Positions 54,915 through 63,127 of a stretch of 64,000 nucleotides of DNA are shown piece after piece (within the stretch, counting starts at the first letter, position 1; every line of letters starts with the position of its first letter). The stretch spans positions 496,001 through 560,000 of the forward strand of contig SCRN01000040.1 in the NCBI GenBank assembly GCA_004322045.1, written 5' to 3'. Made by a program: the position numbers and the translations under genes. A model generated the notes under the pieces. The model saw only the letters and a list, made by a program, of their open reading frames with translations, was not told the origin of the DNA and did not search any database. The DNA is from Paraburkholderia sp. Lineage in GTDB: Bacteria; Pseudomonadota; Gammaproteobacteria; Burkholderiales; Burkholderiaceae.

Positions 54915-54949
54915 AAAAAGCCCGTTCAAGCGATACCTGAACGGGCTTT
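54915..54949 (-). terminator. Terminator-like hairpin between the two Glu-Asp cassettes
   Basis: Twelve-pair stem (AAAGCCCGTTCA and complement), nine-base loop, then five T residues on the minus strand. The downstream cassette (copy 1) has no visible promoter of its own, so this must be leaky or serve as a processing site. Confidence 0.8.
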
Positions 54950-54952
54950 GTC

Positions 54953-55029
54953 TGGCGGAGTGGACGGGACTCGAACCCGCGACCCCCGGCGTGACAGGCC
55001 GGTATTCTAACCAACTGAACTACCACTCC
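54953..55029 (-). tRNA. tRNA-Asp (GTC), copy 2
   Basis: 77 bases with encoded CCA, acceptor stem GGAGTGG/CCACTCC, anticodon GTC. Its 3' end is exactly 294 bases from that of copy 1. Confidence 0.97.
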
Positions 55030-55109
55030 AATACTGCTCACCCTACCTGCGAGCGTCGGTTGTGTCTCGCAAGCTGCTGCGCCTCACACTGGAAGCGCCG
55101 CCGATGTTT

Positions 55110-55185
55110 TGGCGTCCCCTAGGGGATTCGAACCCCTGTACTCACCGTGAAAGGGTGATGTCCTAGGCCTCTAGACGAAGGGGAC
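55110..55185 (-). tRNA. tRNA-Glu (TTC), copy 2
   Basis: 76 bases with encoded CCA, identical to copy 1 as read here, exactly 294 bases from it. First gene after the cassette promoter. Confidence 0.97.
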
Positions 55186-55242
55186 AAAATCTTCTCACTT
55201 ACTGCACTTCGCGCTTAACTTTCGTCAGCAGCGAAGAATGCT

Positions 55243-55271
55243 ATTCTAACGTCGCTTTTAGCAGTTGTGAA
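55243..55271 (-). promoter_or_regulatory. Promoter of the tRNA-Glu/Asp cassettes
   Basis: -35 TTCACA at 55266-55271, 17-base spacer, -10 TAGAAT at 55243-55248 on the minus strand; transcript start near 55236, about 50 bases before tRNA-Glu copy 2. The rest of the 354-base gap between tRNA-Glu and tRNA-Ala holds the tRNA-Ala terminator and otherwise nothing recognisable. Confidence 0.75.
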
Positions 55272-55485
55272 GTTTTTTCTTTCAATCACTGCCCATCGAA
55301 AGCACTTCACACTCGCTGCCAGCCGGTTCGCGCAATATACGACTACGCGCAACACATCGAACAGCAGAGCCAAGGATTATACGCATAGCTCCCTCGGTTC
55401 GGCAAGCAATTTCACTCGGCAGGCGCTGCTTGATCAACCGTATCTTCTCTTCCCTTTGGCGCATCGAGTTTCAATTCGACGTCGG

Positions 55486-55517
55486 AAAAAGAAAAAGCCC
55501 TGGAATCCAGAGCTTTT
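55486..55517 (-). terminator. Terminator after tRNA-Ala
   Basis: Minus-strand stem AAAGCTCTGG/CCAGGGCTTT (one G-U pair, three-base loop) followed by TTTTTCTTTTT, 22 bases after the tRNA 3' end. Confidence 0.85.
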
Positions 55518-55539
55518 CTTTGTGCCTGTCTGCGGTGTT

Positions 55540-55615
<76 letters not shown>

Positions 55616-55633
55616 TTGCAGAACAGAAACGAG

Positions 55634-55662
55634 ATTGTATAGGCCCTATTGCGGCTTGTAAA
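55634..55662 (-). promoter_or_regulatory. Promoter of tRNA-Ala
   Basis: -35 TTTACA at 55657-55662, 17-base spacer, -10 TACAAT at 55634-55639 on the minus strand, predicting a start about 10-12 bases before the mature tRNA. Confidence 0.75.
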
Positions 55663-55668
55663 TACCCT

Positions 55669-55706
55669 CGTGCGATCTTTCTTCGTCTTCTTTAGAAGAT
55701 CGCACG
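55669..55706 (-). terminator. Hairpin after gltX
   Basis: Eleven-pair stem CGTGCGATCTT and complement, 16-base loop, 11 bases after the gltX stop. The tail lacks a T run, so termination may be partial. Confidence 0.55.
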
Positions 55707-55716
55707 CCGCCGCGCA

Positions 55717-57126
55717 TCACGCCGCCAAAGCGGCCTCGATGCGGCCCGTCACACGCTCGCGCCCGAACAAGACGAGCACCGCGTCGATCGACGGCGTGTG
55801 CGTCGTGCCCGCGACCAGCAAGCGCACCGGCATCGCGAGTTGCGGCATCTTCAGCTTGTGAGCGGCAAGGGTCGCCTTCAAAGAGGCGGAGACACTCTCC
55901 TTCGTCCACTCACAGGTGCGCAAGGCACCGGCGAGTTCGGCCAACGCGGGCCGCACGGCATCCGTGACGTGCTGCGCGAGCGCATCTGCATCGGGCGCCG
56001 GTGCGCGATAGAAGATCGCCGCGTTCTCGACAATCTCCTTGACCGTCGTCGCACGGTCCTTCATCAGCGCCACGACGGGCGGTAAATCCGGCCCTTGCGC
56101 GAGCGCCGCTTCATCGATGCCGATTTGCGCGAAGAACGGTTTAGCGAGTTCGGCAAGCCGAGCATCGTCGGCTTCCTTGATGTAGTGGTTGTTGAGCCAG
56201 TTCAGCTTGTTGTGGTCGTACTGGGCAGGCGATTTGCCCAAATGCTCGAGGTTGAACCATTCGACGAACTGTTCGCGCGAGAAGATCTCGGCGTCGCCGT
56301 GCGACCAGCCAAGGCGCGCCAAATAGTTGAGGACGGCTTCCGGCAAATAGCCGGCATCGCGATAGCCCATGACACTCATCGCACCGTGCCGCTTGCTCAT
56401 CTTTTCGCCGGCTTCGTTCAGCACCGTGGGCAAGTGCGCATACACAGGCGTTTGCCCGCCGAGCGCACGCAAGATGTTGATCTGCCGCGGCGTGTTGTTG
56501 ACGTGATCGTCGCCGCGAATCACGTGCGTGATCCGCATATCGAGATCGTCGACGACCACGCAAAAGTTGTAGGTGGGCGTGCCGTCCGGCCGCGCAATGA
56601 CGAGATCGTCGAGTTCGTCGTTCGAAATTTCGACAGGCCCCTTGACCGCATCATCCCAAGCGACCACGCCCGTCAACGGATTCTTGAAGCGAATCACCGG
56701 TTCGACGCCCGCGGGCGGCTCCGGCAAGGTCTTGCCCGGCTCGGGCCGCCAGGTGCCGTCGTAGCGCGGCTTTTCACCGGCCAGACGTTGACGCTCGCGC
56801 AGCGCCTCGAGCTCTTCCATCGACATGTAGCAGCGATACGCAAGCCCTTGATCGAGCATTTGCGCGACGACCTCGCGATAGCGATCCATGCGCTGCATCT
56901 GGTAGAACGGGCCCTCGTCGAAGTCCAATCCTAGCCACGCCATGCCTTCGAGGATCGCCTTGACCGATTCGGGCGTCGAGCGCTCCACATCCGTATCTTC
57001 GATACGCAGGATGAACGTGCCCTTCATCTTGCGAGCGAAGGCCCAGGGGTAAAGCGCGGAGCGTATGTTGCCGAGATGAATGAAGCCAGTCGGGCTCGGG
57101 GCGAAGCGGGTGCGGACGGTCGTCAT
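55717..57126 (-). CDS. gltX: Glutamyl-tRNA synthetase
   Basis: 469-residue class I synthetase charging tRNA-Glu. HIGH-equivalent [20 protein letters not shown] at residues about 8-27 and KMSKR in [16 protein letters not shown] (about residue 245); C-terminal anticodon-binding helical domain. Length matches E. coli GltX (471). The tRNA-Glu genes it serves lie just downstream. A minus-strand TATAAT at 57206-57211, 80 bases before the ATG, is the likely -10, with a poor -35. Confidence 0.97.
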   Translation of the reverse strand: MTTVRTRFAPSPTGFIHLGNIRSALYPWAFARKMKGTFILRIEDTDVERSTPESVKAILEGMAWLGLDFDEGPFYQMQRMDRYREVVAQMLDQGLAYRCYMSMEELEALRERQRLAGEKPRYDGTWRPEPGKTLPEPPAGVEPVIRFKNPLTGVVAWDDAVKGPVEISNDELDDLVIARPDGTPTYNFCVVVDDLDMRITHVIRGDDHVNNTPRQINILRALGGQTPVYAHLPTVLNEAGEKMSKRHGAMSVMGYRDAGYLPEAVLNYLARLGWSHGDAEIFSREQFVEWFNLEHLGKSPAQYDHNKLNWLNNHYIKEADDARLAELAKPFFAQIGIDEAALAQGPDLPPVVALMKDRATTVKEIVENAAIFYRAPAPDADALAQHVTDAVRPALAELAGALRTCEWTKESVSASLKATLAAHKLKMPQLAMPVRLLVAGTTHTPSIDAVLVLFGRERVTGRIEAALAA

Positions 57127-57382
57127 AGGTAGCGTCGATGGTTCGGCGGCGGGCGCAAGTCATGAGCAGCGCGGCGCGATCGAACGAACAGAAAAGTAAG
57201 GGGCGATTATAACCGGCGGCTCGCCGTCCTCGCCCTACGACCGCCATCGGCGACGCCGCCGACGAGATTCGCTTTTGCCGTATCATGTGCGCGCGCCAGC
57301 CGGATGGCCGGCGCGCCGGCGCGCCACTGTCCGCGCCCGGCGCATCGATGCGCGCCTCTTGGGCGCGCCGCCGGAGATACCG

Positions 57383-58321
57383 TTGAAATCGCCTTCCCCC
57401 CGCCTCGCCCGTCGCGAGTTCACCGTTGCATGCGCATCGGCCCTGCTCGCCGCCTGCGCCTCGCCCATCACCAAGCAGAACGATTCGAACGTCGAAACGA
57501 AACCGGCTGCGCCGCAAAAGCCGCTTCGGATCGGGCTCGCGCTAGGCGGCGGGGCCGCACGCGGCTTCGCGCATATCGGCGTCATCAAAGCGCTGGAAGC
57601 CCGCGGGCTTCAAGTCGATCTGATCTGCGGCACGAGCGCGGGCTCGGTCGTCGGCGCGCTCTATGCCTCCGGCATGAGCGGGCTGCAAATCAACAAGTTG
57701 GCCTTGACGATGGATCAAGCGTCGATCAGCGATTGGGCCATGCCGTTCCGCACACGAGGCTTCCTGCAAGGCGTCGCCCTGCAAAGCTATGTCAATGCGA
57801 CGTTGCACAACCGACCGATCGAAAAGATGGCGCGACCGCTCGGCATCGTGGCCACCGATCTGCGCAGCGGCCAGCCGATTTTGTTCCAACGCGGCGATAC
57901 CGGCATCGCGGTGCGGGCCTCGTGCAGCGTCCCGTCGATATTCGAGCCGGTAAAGATCGGCGGTCACGAATATGTCGACGGCGGCCTCGTTAGCCCCGTC
58001 CCTGCTTCATTCGCGCGCAGAATGGGCGCCGATTTCGTGATCGCCGTCGACATCTCGGCCAATCCGGAAACGGCGCTGACGCAAAGCTCGTTCGACGTGC
58101 TGCTGCAGACGTTCACGATCATGGGACAAACGATCAAGACCTACGAGCTCGAGAAATATGCGGATTTCGTCATCCGCCCGAATCTCGCCGCGATGAGCGG
58201 GGCCGACTTCGGCCAGCGCAACGCGGCCATTTTGGCCGGGGAGGAAGCCGTGGCGAGGCTCTATGGGGACCTGCAGCGCAAGCTGGCCGACCATCGGCCA
58301 GGCACGGCCGCGGCGGCTTGA
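57383..58321 (+). CDS. Patatin-like phospholipase family lipoprotein (RssA-like)
   Basis: About 312 residues from a TTG start with a GGAG ribosome site eight bases upstream. The N-terminus has two Arg residues, a short hydrophobic stretch and lipobox LAAC (Cys25), so it is probably a lipoprotein. The patatin domain follows: oxyanion loop ALGGGAARGFAHIG, nucleophile Ser in GTSAGS, and Asp in VDGGLVSPVP. Serine hydrolase on lipids is predicted; substrate unknown. A longer version from TTG at 57275 would bury the lipobox. Divergent from gltX. Confidence 0.88.
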   Translation: MKSPSPRLARREFTVACASALLAACASPITKQNDSNVETKPAAPQKPLRIGLALGGGAARGFAHIGVIKALEARGLQVDLICGTSAGSVVGALYASGMSGLQINKLALTMDQASISDWAMPFRTRGFLQGVALQSYVNATLHNRPIEKMARPLGIVATDLRSGQPILFQRGDTGIAVRASCSVPSIFEPVKIGGHEYVDGGLVSPVPASFARRMGADFVIAVDISANPETALTQSSFDVLLQTFTIMGQTIKTYELEKYADFVIRPNLAAMSGADFGQRNAAILAGEEAVARLYGDLQRKLADHRPGTAAAA

Positions 58322-58353
58322 GGGGCACAAAGCAACAAAGCACGCGCACGTGA

Positions 58354-58377
58354 AATAGCCCGCCTAAGCGGGCTATT
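58354..58377. terminator. Bidirectional hairpin between convergent genes
   Basis: Ten-pair stem AATAGCCCGC/GCGGGCTATT with loop CTAA, 32 bases after the patatin-like stop; no clear T tract on the plus strand. Confidence 0.55.
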
Positions 58378-58468
58378 CGAGCGAGCTACCTGAGCCGACG
58401 GCCTATGCCAGCTGCTTGAGCACTTGCCGACTGGTCGCGCCGGTCAGCAAGGTATCAGCCGATGCGCG

Positions 58469-59164
58469 TCAGTTTCCACTCACGCCGACTTCATTGAAGC
58501 TCGCGCTGACGCGCTGGCGCAGGTCGTCGTCCTTCGTATGGAACTGCGTCTCGATTCGACGCGCGCCCGTGAAGCGCTTTTCCCAGTAGCCGTCGTCCAA
58601 GTCGTCGACCCGAATCGTGCTACCCGTGGACGGCGAATGGACAAACTTATTGCCGCCGATGTAGATGCCGACGTGCGAGAACGTGCGACGCATCGTATTG
58701 AAGAAAACGAGATCGCCCGGTTTCAGATCGGCCATCCGCACCTTCTCTCCGACGCGGCTCATTTCCTCAGCACGGCGCGGCAACGCCATGCCCAACGTAT
58801 CCTGGAACACGTAGCGCACGAAACCGCTGCAGTCGAGCCCCGAATCGGGCGAACTGCCGCCCCAGCGATAACGCACGCCGATCATATTCAGCGCGCCGAC
58901 GACGACGTCGCCCGCTTTCCCGGCGACCCCGGAGAGGAACGCCTTCGCGCGACCGCTGGTGGTGGTCGAGTTTAACGATTGCGAGGAAGAGACTTGTGAA
59001 GAAGACGACGCATTCGACTCTAACTGAGCCGAAGCGGGTGAAGCGATCTGCTGCGAATTGTTGGTTTCTTCTGCGAACGCGCCGGCTGTTGCCGTCATCA
59101 ACACGCCAATGAACATCCCGGCGACGACGCGCGTACAAGCCTGGGCAAAATATCGGTGCTGCAT
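58469..59164 (-). CDS. NlpC/P60 family peptidoglycan hydrolase
   Basis: 231-residue exported protein. Signal peptide to about residue 31 (GMFIGVLMTATAGAFA), a Ser/Thr/Asn-rich linker (about 45-70), then an NlpC/P60 cysteine peptidase with Cys112 in LDCSGFVRYVF, His164 in FSHVGIYIG and His176 in KFVHSPS. Such enzymes cut peptide stems of peptidoglycan (as E. coli Spr/MepS). Single gene downstream of the yej operon on the same strand, 135 bases after yejF. Confidence 0.93.
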   Translation of the reverse strand: MQHRYFAQACTRVVAGMFIGVLMTATAGAFAEETNNSQQIASPASAQLESNASSSSQVSSSQSLNSTTTSGRAKAFLSGVAGKAGDVVVGALNMIGVRYRWGGSSPDSGLDCSGFVRYVFQDTLGMALPRRAEEMSRVGEKVRMADLKPGDLVFFNTMRRTFSHVGIYIGGNKFVHSPSTGSTIRVDDLDDGYWEKRFTGARRIETQFHTKDDDLRQRVSASFNEVGVSGN

Positions 59165-59299
59165 TGGTCGGTAGGTTTTGCTTAAGAATCAGTGAACTGC
59201 GAGTGAACTGCGAAAAGTTTGGACGATACTAGCCACGAAGTTACCGAATGTCAAAACAAATTAAAAAAACAATCGGGGTACCGTCACAATTGCTACGAA

Positions 59300-60916
59300 T
59301 TACCCTTGCAGGCTCGCGGCGAGGAGTTTTTGCGTATACGGATGCGCTGGATTGGAGAAGATTTTTTCTACGTCACCGCTTTCCACGATGGCTCCGTTTT
59401 GCATGACCGCGACGCGATGCGCCATCGCACCGATCACGGCCAAATCGTGACTGATGAAAACGAACGCGAGGTTATATTTGTGCTGCAGCGCCGTCAGCAA
59501 CGCCAGCACCTGCTGCTGAATCGAAACATCGAGCGCACTGGTCGGCTCGTCCAGCACCAGCAGGCGCGGCTCCAATACCAGAGCGCGCGCGATCGCGATC
59601 CGCTGCCTCTGCCCTCCCGAGAATTCGTGCGGATAACGCGCGAGCGCCGTCCGATCGATCCCTACTTCCCGCAATACGGCGATCACCTTTTCGCGGCGCG
59701 CGCCTGCATTCAATTGTGGACGATGCAGCGCCAACCCTTCGCCGACGATCCGTTCGATGGTCTGACGCGGGGACAGCGAACTGAATGGATCTTGAAACAC
59801 GATCTGCATGTTCGAGCGCAGTTGTGTCTGCTCGCGGCCGCGGTAGCTTGCGAGCGGCCGCCCTTGGAATTCGATCGAACCTTGCACCGTGCGCTGCAGG
59901 CCTAGCAGCGCCATTGCCAGCGTCGATTTGCCCGAGCCCGATTCGCCGACGATGCCGAGCGTCTCGCCTTGTCTGACGTTGACGCTGGCGCTCGATACGG
60001 CCGCGAAGCGGCCCGAGCGGAACCAACCGCGCACGCCGGGCATCGGTGTCGCAAACGATACGGACACGTCGCGGGCATCGAGCAGCACCGGAGCGATCGG
60101 CAGCACCGGCGTCACGCTCCGTTGCGGACGGCTTGCGATCAAGCGCTGTGTGTACGGGTGCTGCGGCGCTTCGAACACGCGCTCGACCGGCCCGCTTTCG
60201 ACGAGCAAGCCGCGCTCCATCACGGCGACGCGCTGAGCGAAGCGCCGCACGAGATTGAGGTCGTGCGTGATCAGCAAAACGGCCATGCCGCGCTTTTGCG
60301 CTTCGTCGCGCTGAATGTCGAGCAATAGATCGACGATCTGTGCGCGAATCGTCACATCGAGCGCCGTGGTCGGTTCGTCGGCCAGCAACAGACGCGGGCG
60401 GCACGCGAGCGCCATCGCAATCATGGCGCGTTGACGCTGTCCTCCCGAGAGCTGATGCGGGTAGCTCAGCACCCGCTTGGCCGGCTCCGCCACCCCCGTG
60501 CGGGCCAGCAGCTCCACGGCGCGCACGCGGCCTTGCTGCGGCGAGACGCCTTCATGCGCGACGATCGTCTCGGCGATCTGCTCCCCGATCGTATAAAGCG
60601 GATTGAGGGCCGTCATTGGCTCCTGGAAGATCATCGCGATGTCGGAGCCGCGCAGCGCTTGCATCGCCCGCTCGCTCTTACCGAGCAGATCCTCTCCGGC
60701 GAAGCGAATGCCGCCACTGGTGTGCGCATCGCGCAGCAGCCGCAGGATCGCAAGCGAGGTCACGGTCTTGCCCGATCCCGATTCGCCGACGAGCGCCACG
60801 CGCTCGCCCTGCGCGATGGAGAAGGTTAGATCGTCCACGGCCACCGTATCGCCGAAAGCAACGCGCAGATGCTCGAGCTCGAGCAGCGGCGCAGCGGATG
60901 CCGACGCGGCGCTCAT
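59300..60916 (-). CDS. yejF: Peptide ABC transporter ATP-binding protein YejF
   Basis: 538-residue protein with two fused ABC ATPase domains. Domain 1: Walker A GESGSGKT (about 44-51), LSGGQRQRAMIA, LLADEPTTALDV. Domain 2: GESGSGKST (about 360), FSGGQRQRIAIA, VLDEPTSALDV. Both are intact, so both sites can hydrolyse ATP. It powers the YejABEF importer. Start MSAASASAAPLLELEHL overlaps the yejE stop by four bases (ATGA). Confidence 0.94.
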   Translation of the reverse strand: MSAASASAAPLLELEHLRVAFGDTVAVDDLTFSIAQGERVALVGESGSGKTVTSLAILRLLRDAHTSGGIRFAGEDLLGKSERAMQALRGSDIAMIFQEPMTALNPLYTIGEQIAETIVAHEGVSPQQGRVRAVELLARTGVAEPAKRVLSYPHQLSGGQRQRAMIAMALACRPRLLLADEPTTALDVTIRAQIVDLLLDIQRDEAQKRGMAVLLITHDLNLVRRFAQRVAVMERGLLVESGPVERVFEAPQHPYTQRLIASRPQRSVTPVLPIAPVLLDARDVSVSFATPMPGVRGWFRSGRFAAVSSASVNVRQGETLGIVGESGSGKSTLAMALLGLQRTVQGSIEFQGRPLASYRGREQTQLRSNMQIVFQDPFSSLSPRQTIERIVGEGLALHRPQLNAGARREKVIAVLREVGIDRTALARYPHEFSGGQRQRIAIARALVLEPRLLVLDEPTSALDVSIQQQVLALLTALQHKYNLAFVFISHDLAVIGAMAHRVAVMQNGAIVESGDVEKIFSNPAHPYTQKLLAASLQG

Positions 60917-62025
60917 TGATTGCCTCCCGCGCGCATCGCGTCGGCAATACGCGTGTCGAGCGCATTGCGCAACGCATCTCCCATGAACGTCAACAGCAGC
61001 AGCGTGACGACGAGCACGCCGAACGTCGAAAGCGAAATCCACCAGGCATCAAGATTCGCTTTGCCTTGCGCGAGCAATTCGCCAAGGCTAGGCGTCGGCG
61101 CGGGCACGCCCAGGCCGAGGAAATCGAGGCTCGTCAGCGCGAGAATCGATCCGCTCATGCGAAACGGCAGAAACGTGATGACGGGTGTCAGGCTATTGGG
61201 CAAAACGTGGCGCCAAATGATTTGCCAATTCGATAGGCCCATCGCACGCGCTGCGCGCACATAGTCCTGGGTGCGGTTGCGCAAACATTCGGCGCGCACA
61301 TAGTCGGCCAATCCGATCCAGCCGAACAGCGACAGCAATACGATGAGCAGCAAGAAGCTAGGCTCGAAAATCGACGCGAAAATGATCAGCAAGTAGAGTT
61401 CGGGCAACGAGCTCCAGATTTCGATCAAGCGTTGCCCCACGATATCGATGCGTCCGCCGAAATACCCTTGCACGGCCCCCGCGACGATGCCGAACGCGCT
61501 GCCGATCAACGTCAGCACCAACGCGAACTCGACCGATACGCGAAAGCCGTACAAGAGCCGTGCAAACACATCGCGACCTTGAGAATCGGTGCCGAGCCAA
61601 TTCTCACGCGATGGCGGCGCGGGATTGGGCTCGCGCGAAAAGTAGTTCAGCGTGTCGTAGTAATAGTGATTCGGCGGATATAACGCAAAATTGCCGGGCA
61701 ATGAGAAGCGCTGCTTCACGTAGGGGTCGAGGTAATCGGCCGGCGTGGGAAAATCGCCGCCGAAGCGTGTCTCCGGATAGGTCTTGGCAATCGGGAAATA
61801 AAACTTGCCGTCGTAGCGAACGACGAGCGGCTTGTCGTTTGACCATAACGGCCCCGCGAGGCTCGCGGCAAACGCCACGACGAACAGCACGAGGCTCCAA
61901 TAGCCCAAGCGCTGCGCCTTGAAGCGCCGCCATACGCGGCGCATCGGGGAAGGCGAAGCCAGCACGCTCGGCAATGCGCCGCGCGGTTGCGCGTCGGCGT
62001 CGGTACGGGGGCGAACGTGATTCAA
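60913..62025 (-). CDS. yejE: Peptide ABC transporter permease YejE
   Basis: About 370 residues from a TTG three codons past the yejB stop; an ATG 81 bases further in (61944, MRRVWRRFKAQRLGYWSL) is the other candidate and gives a length closer to E. coli YejE (341). Contains an N-terminal membrane helix, the NDKPLVVRYDGKFYFPIAK periplasmic segment typical of YejE, the NWLGTDSQGRDVFARLLYG start of the permease domain, and the EAA-like loop (RAARAMGLSNWQIIWRHVLPN). Four-base overlap with yejF. Confidence 0.93.
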   Translation of the reverse strand: MNHVRPRTDADAQPRGALPSVLASPSPMRRVWRRFKAQRLGYWSLVLFVVAFAASLAGPLWSNDKPLVVRYDGKFYFPIAKTYPETRFGGDFPTPADYLDPYVKQRFSLPGNFALYPPNHYYYDTLNYFSREPNPAPPSRENWLGTDSQGRDVFARLLYGFRVSVEFALVLTLIGSAFGIVAGAVQGYFGGRIDIVGQRLIEIWSSLPELYLLIIFASIFEPSFLLLIVLLSLFGWIGLADYVRAECLRNRTQDYVRAARAMGLSNWQIIWRHVLPNSLTPVITFLPFRMSGSILALTSLDFLGLGVPAPTPSLGELLAQGKANLDAWWISLSTFGVLVVTLLLLTFMGDALRNALDTRIADAMRAGGNQ

Positions 62026-62027
62026 CG

Positions 62028-63074
62028 CTAACGCTCCAATTGTTCGAATTGAATACGCGGATCGACCCAGACGTAGCACAGGTCGGACAGCAGTTTCGTT
62101 GCAAGCCCGATCAGCGTGAAGATATAGAGCGTGCCCAGCACGACGGGATAGTCGCGGCGCACCACGGATTCATAGGAAAGAAGGCCTAAGCCGTCTAGCG
62201 AGAACAGCGTTTCGATCAATAGGCTGCCCGTGAAGAACGCCCCGATGAAGGCCGCTGGAAAACCCACCACGAGTGGCAGCATGGCATTTCGAAACACGTG
62301 CTTCCATAGCACGCGCCGCTCGCTCAAGCCCTTCGCTCTCGCGGTCAGCACATACTGCTTTTTGATTTCGTCGAGAAAGGCGTTCTTCGTCAGCATCGTC
62401 ACCACGGCGAAGCTGCCGACGACCGAAGCCGTGACCGGCAGCGTAATGTGCCAAAGGTAATCGGCGATCTTTCCGCCCACGCTCAATTGCGAAAAGTTGT
62501 CCGACACCAAGCCGCGCAGCGGGAAAATCTGCAGGAACGAGCCGCCGCCGAACAGCACGAGCAGCAATACGCCCAACACGAAACCGGGAATCGCGTAGCC
62601 CACGAGCACGATCAAGCTCGTTGCGAGGTCGAACGGCGACCCATTGCGTACGGCCTTGGCGATGCCCAGCGGCACCGATATCAAGTAAGTGAGAAAAAAC
62701 GTCCACAGCCCGATGCTGACCGACACGGGCAGCTTCGAGACGACGAGCGACCATACGCTCTGATGATGAAAGTAGCTCTGACCGAGGTCGAAGCGAGCGA
62801 AGCGCGAAAGCATCAACCAGTAGCGCGTGAGCGGCGGCTTGTCGAAACCGTACAGCGCTTTGAGTTGCGCGATCTGCTGCGCGTCCACGCCCGAGTTTGC
62901 GCGCAAACCGAAGGGCCTTGCCTGCCCTTCCTGCACCGCCCCCTTGCGCAGCTCATAGGCCGCTTGCTCCACCGGGCCGCCCGGTACGAACTGAATGACG
63001 GCGAAGGTCAGCGTCAGCACCCCGATCAGCGTCGGAATCATCAGCAGCAATCGCTTGAGGATGTAACTCCACAT
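62028..63074 (-). CDS. yejB: Peptide ABC transporter permease YejB
   Basis: 348-residue inner-membrane permease, first helix at the N-terminus (YILKRLLLMIPTLIGVLTLTF), six predicted helices in all, with the EAA loop RAKGLSERRVLWKHVFRNAM. The insert after the first helix (VEQAAYELRKGAVQE, NSGVDAQQIAQLKALYGF) is typical of YejB/DppB-type subunits. Lies 53 bases after the yejA stop and directly before yejE. Confidence 0.95.
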   Translation of the reverse strand: MWSYILKRLLLMIPTLIGVLTLTFAVIQFVPGGPVEQAAYELRKGAVQEGQARPFGLRANSGVDAQQIAQLKALYGFDKPPLTRYWLMLSRFARFDLGQSYFHHQSVWSLVVSKLPVSVSIGLWTFFLTYLISVPLGIAKAVRNGSPFDLATSLIVLVGYAIPGFVLGVLLLVLFGGGSFLQIFPLRGLVSDNFSQLSVGGKIADYLWHITLPVTASVVGSFAVVTMLTKNAFLDEIKKQYVLTARAKGLSERRVLWKHVFRNAMLPLVVGFPAAFIGAFFTGSLLIETLFSLDGLGLLSYESVVRRDYPVVLGTLYIFTLIGLATKLLSDLCYVWVDPRIQFEQLER

Positions 63075-63127
63075 ACACGTGCACCCGAAAATGAGCTAAG
63101 CGAAACCGGAGCATGGCTCGCGATGAA

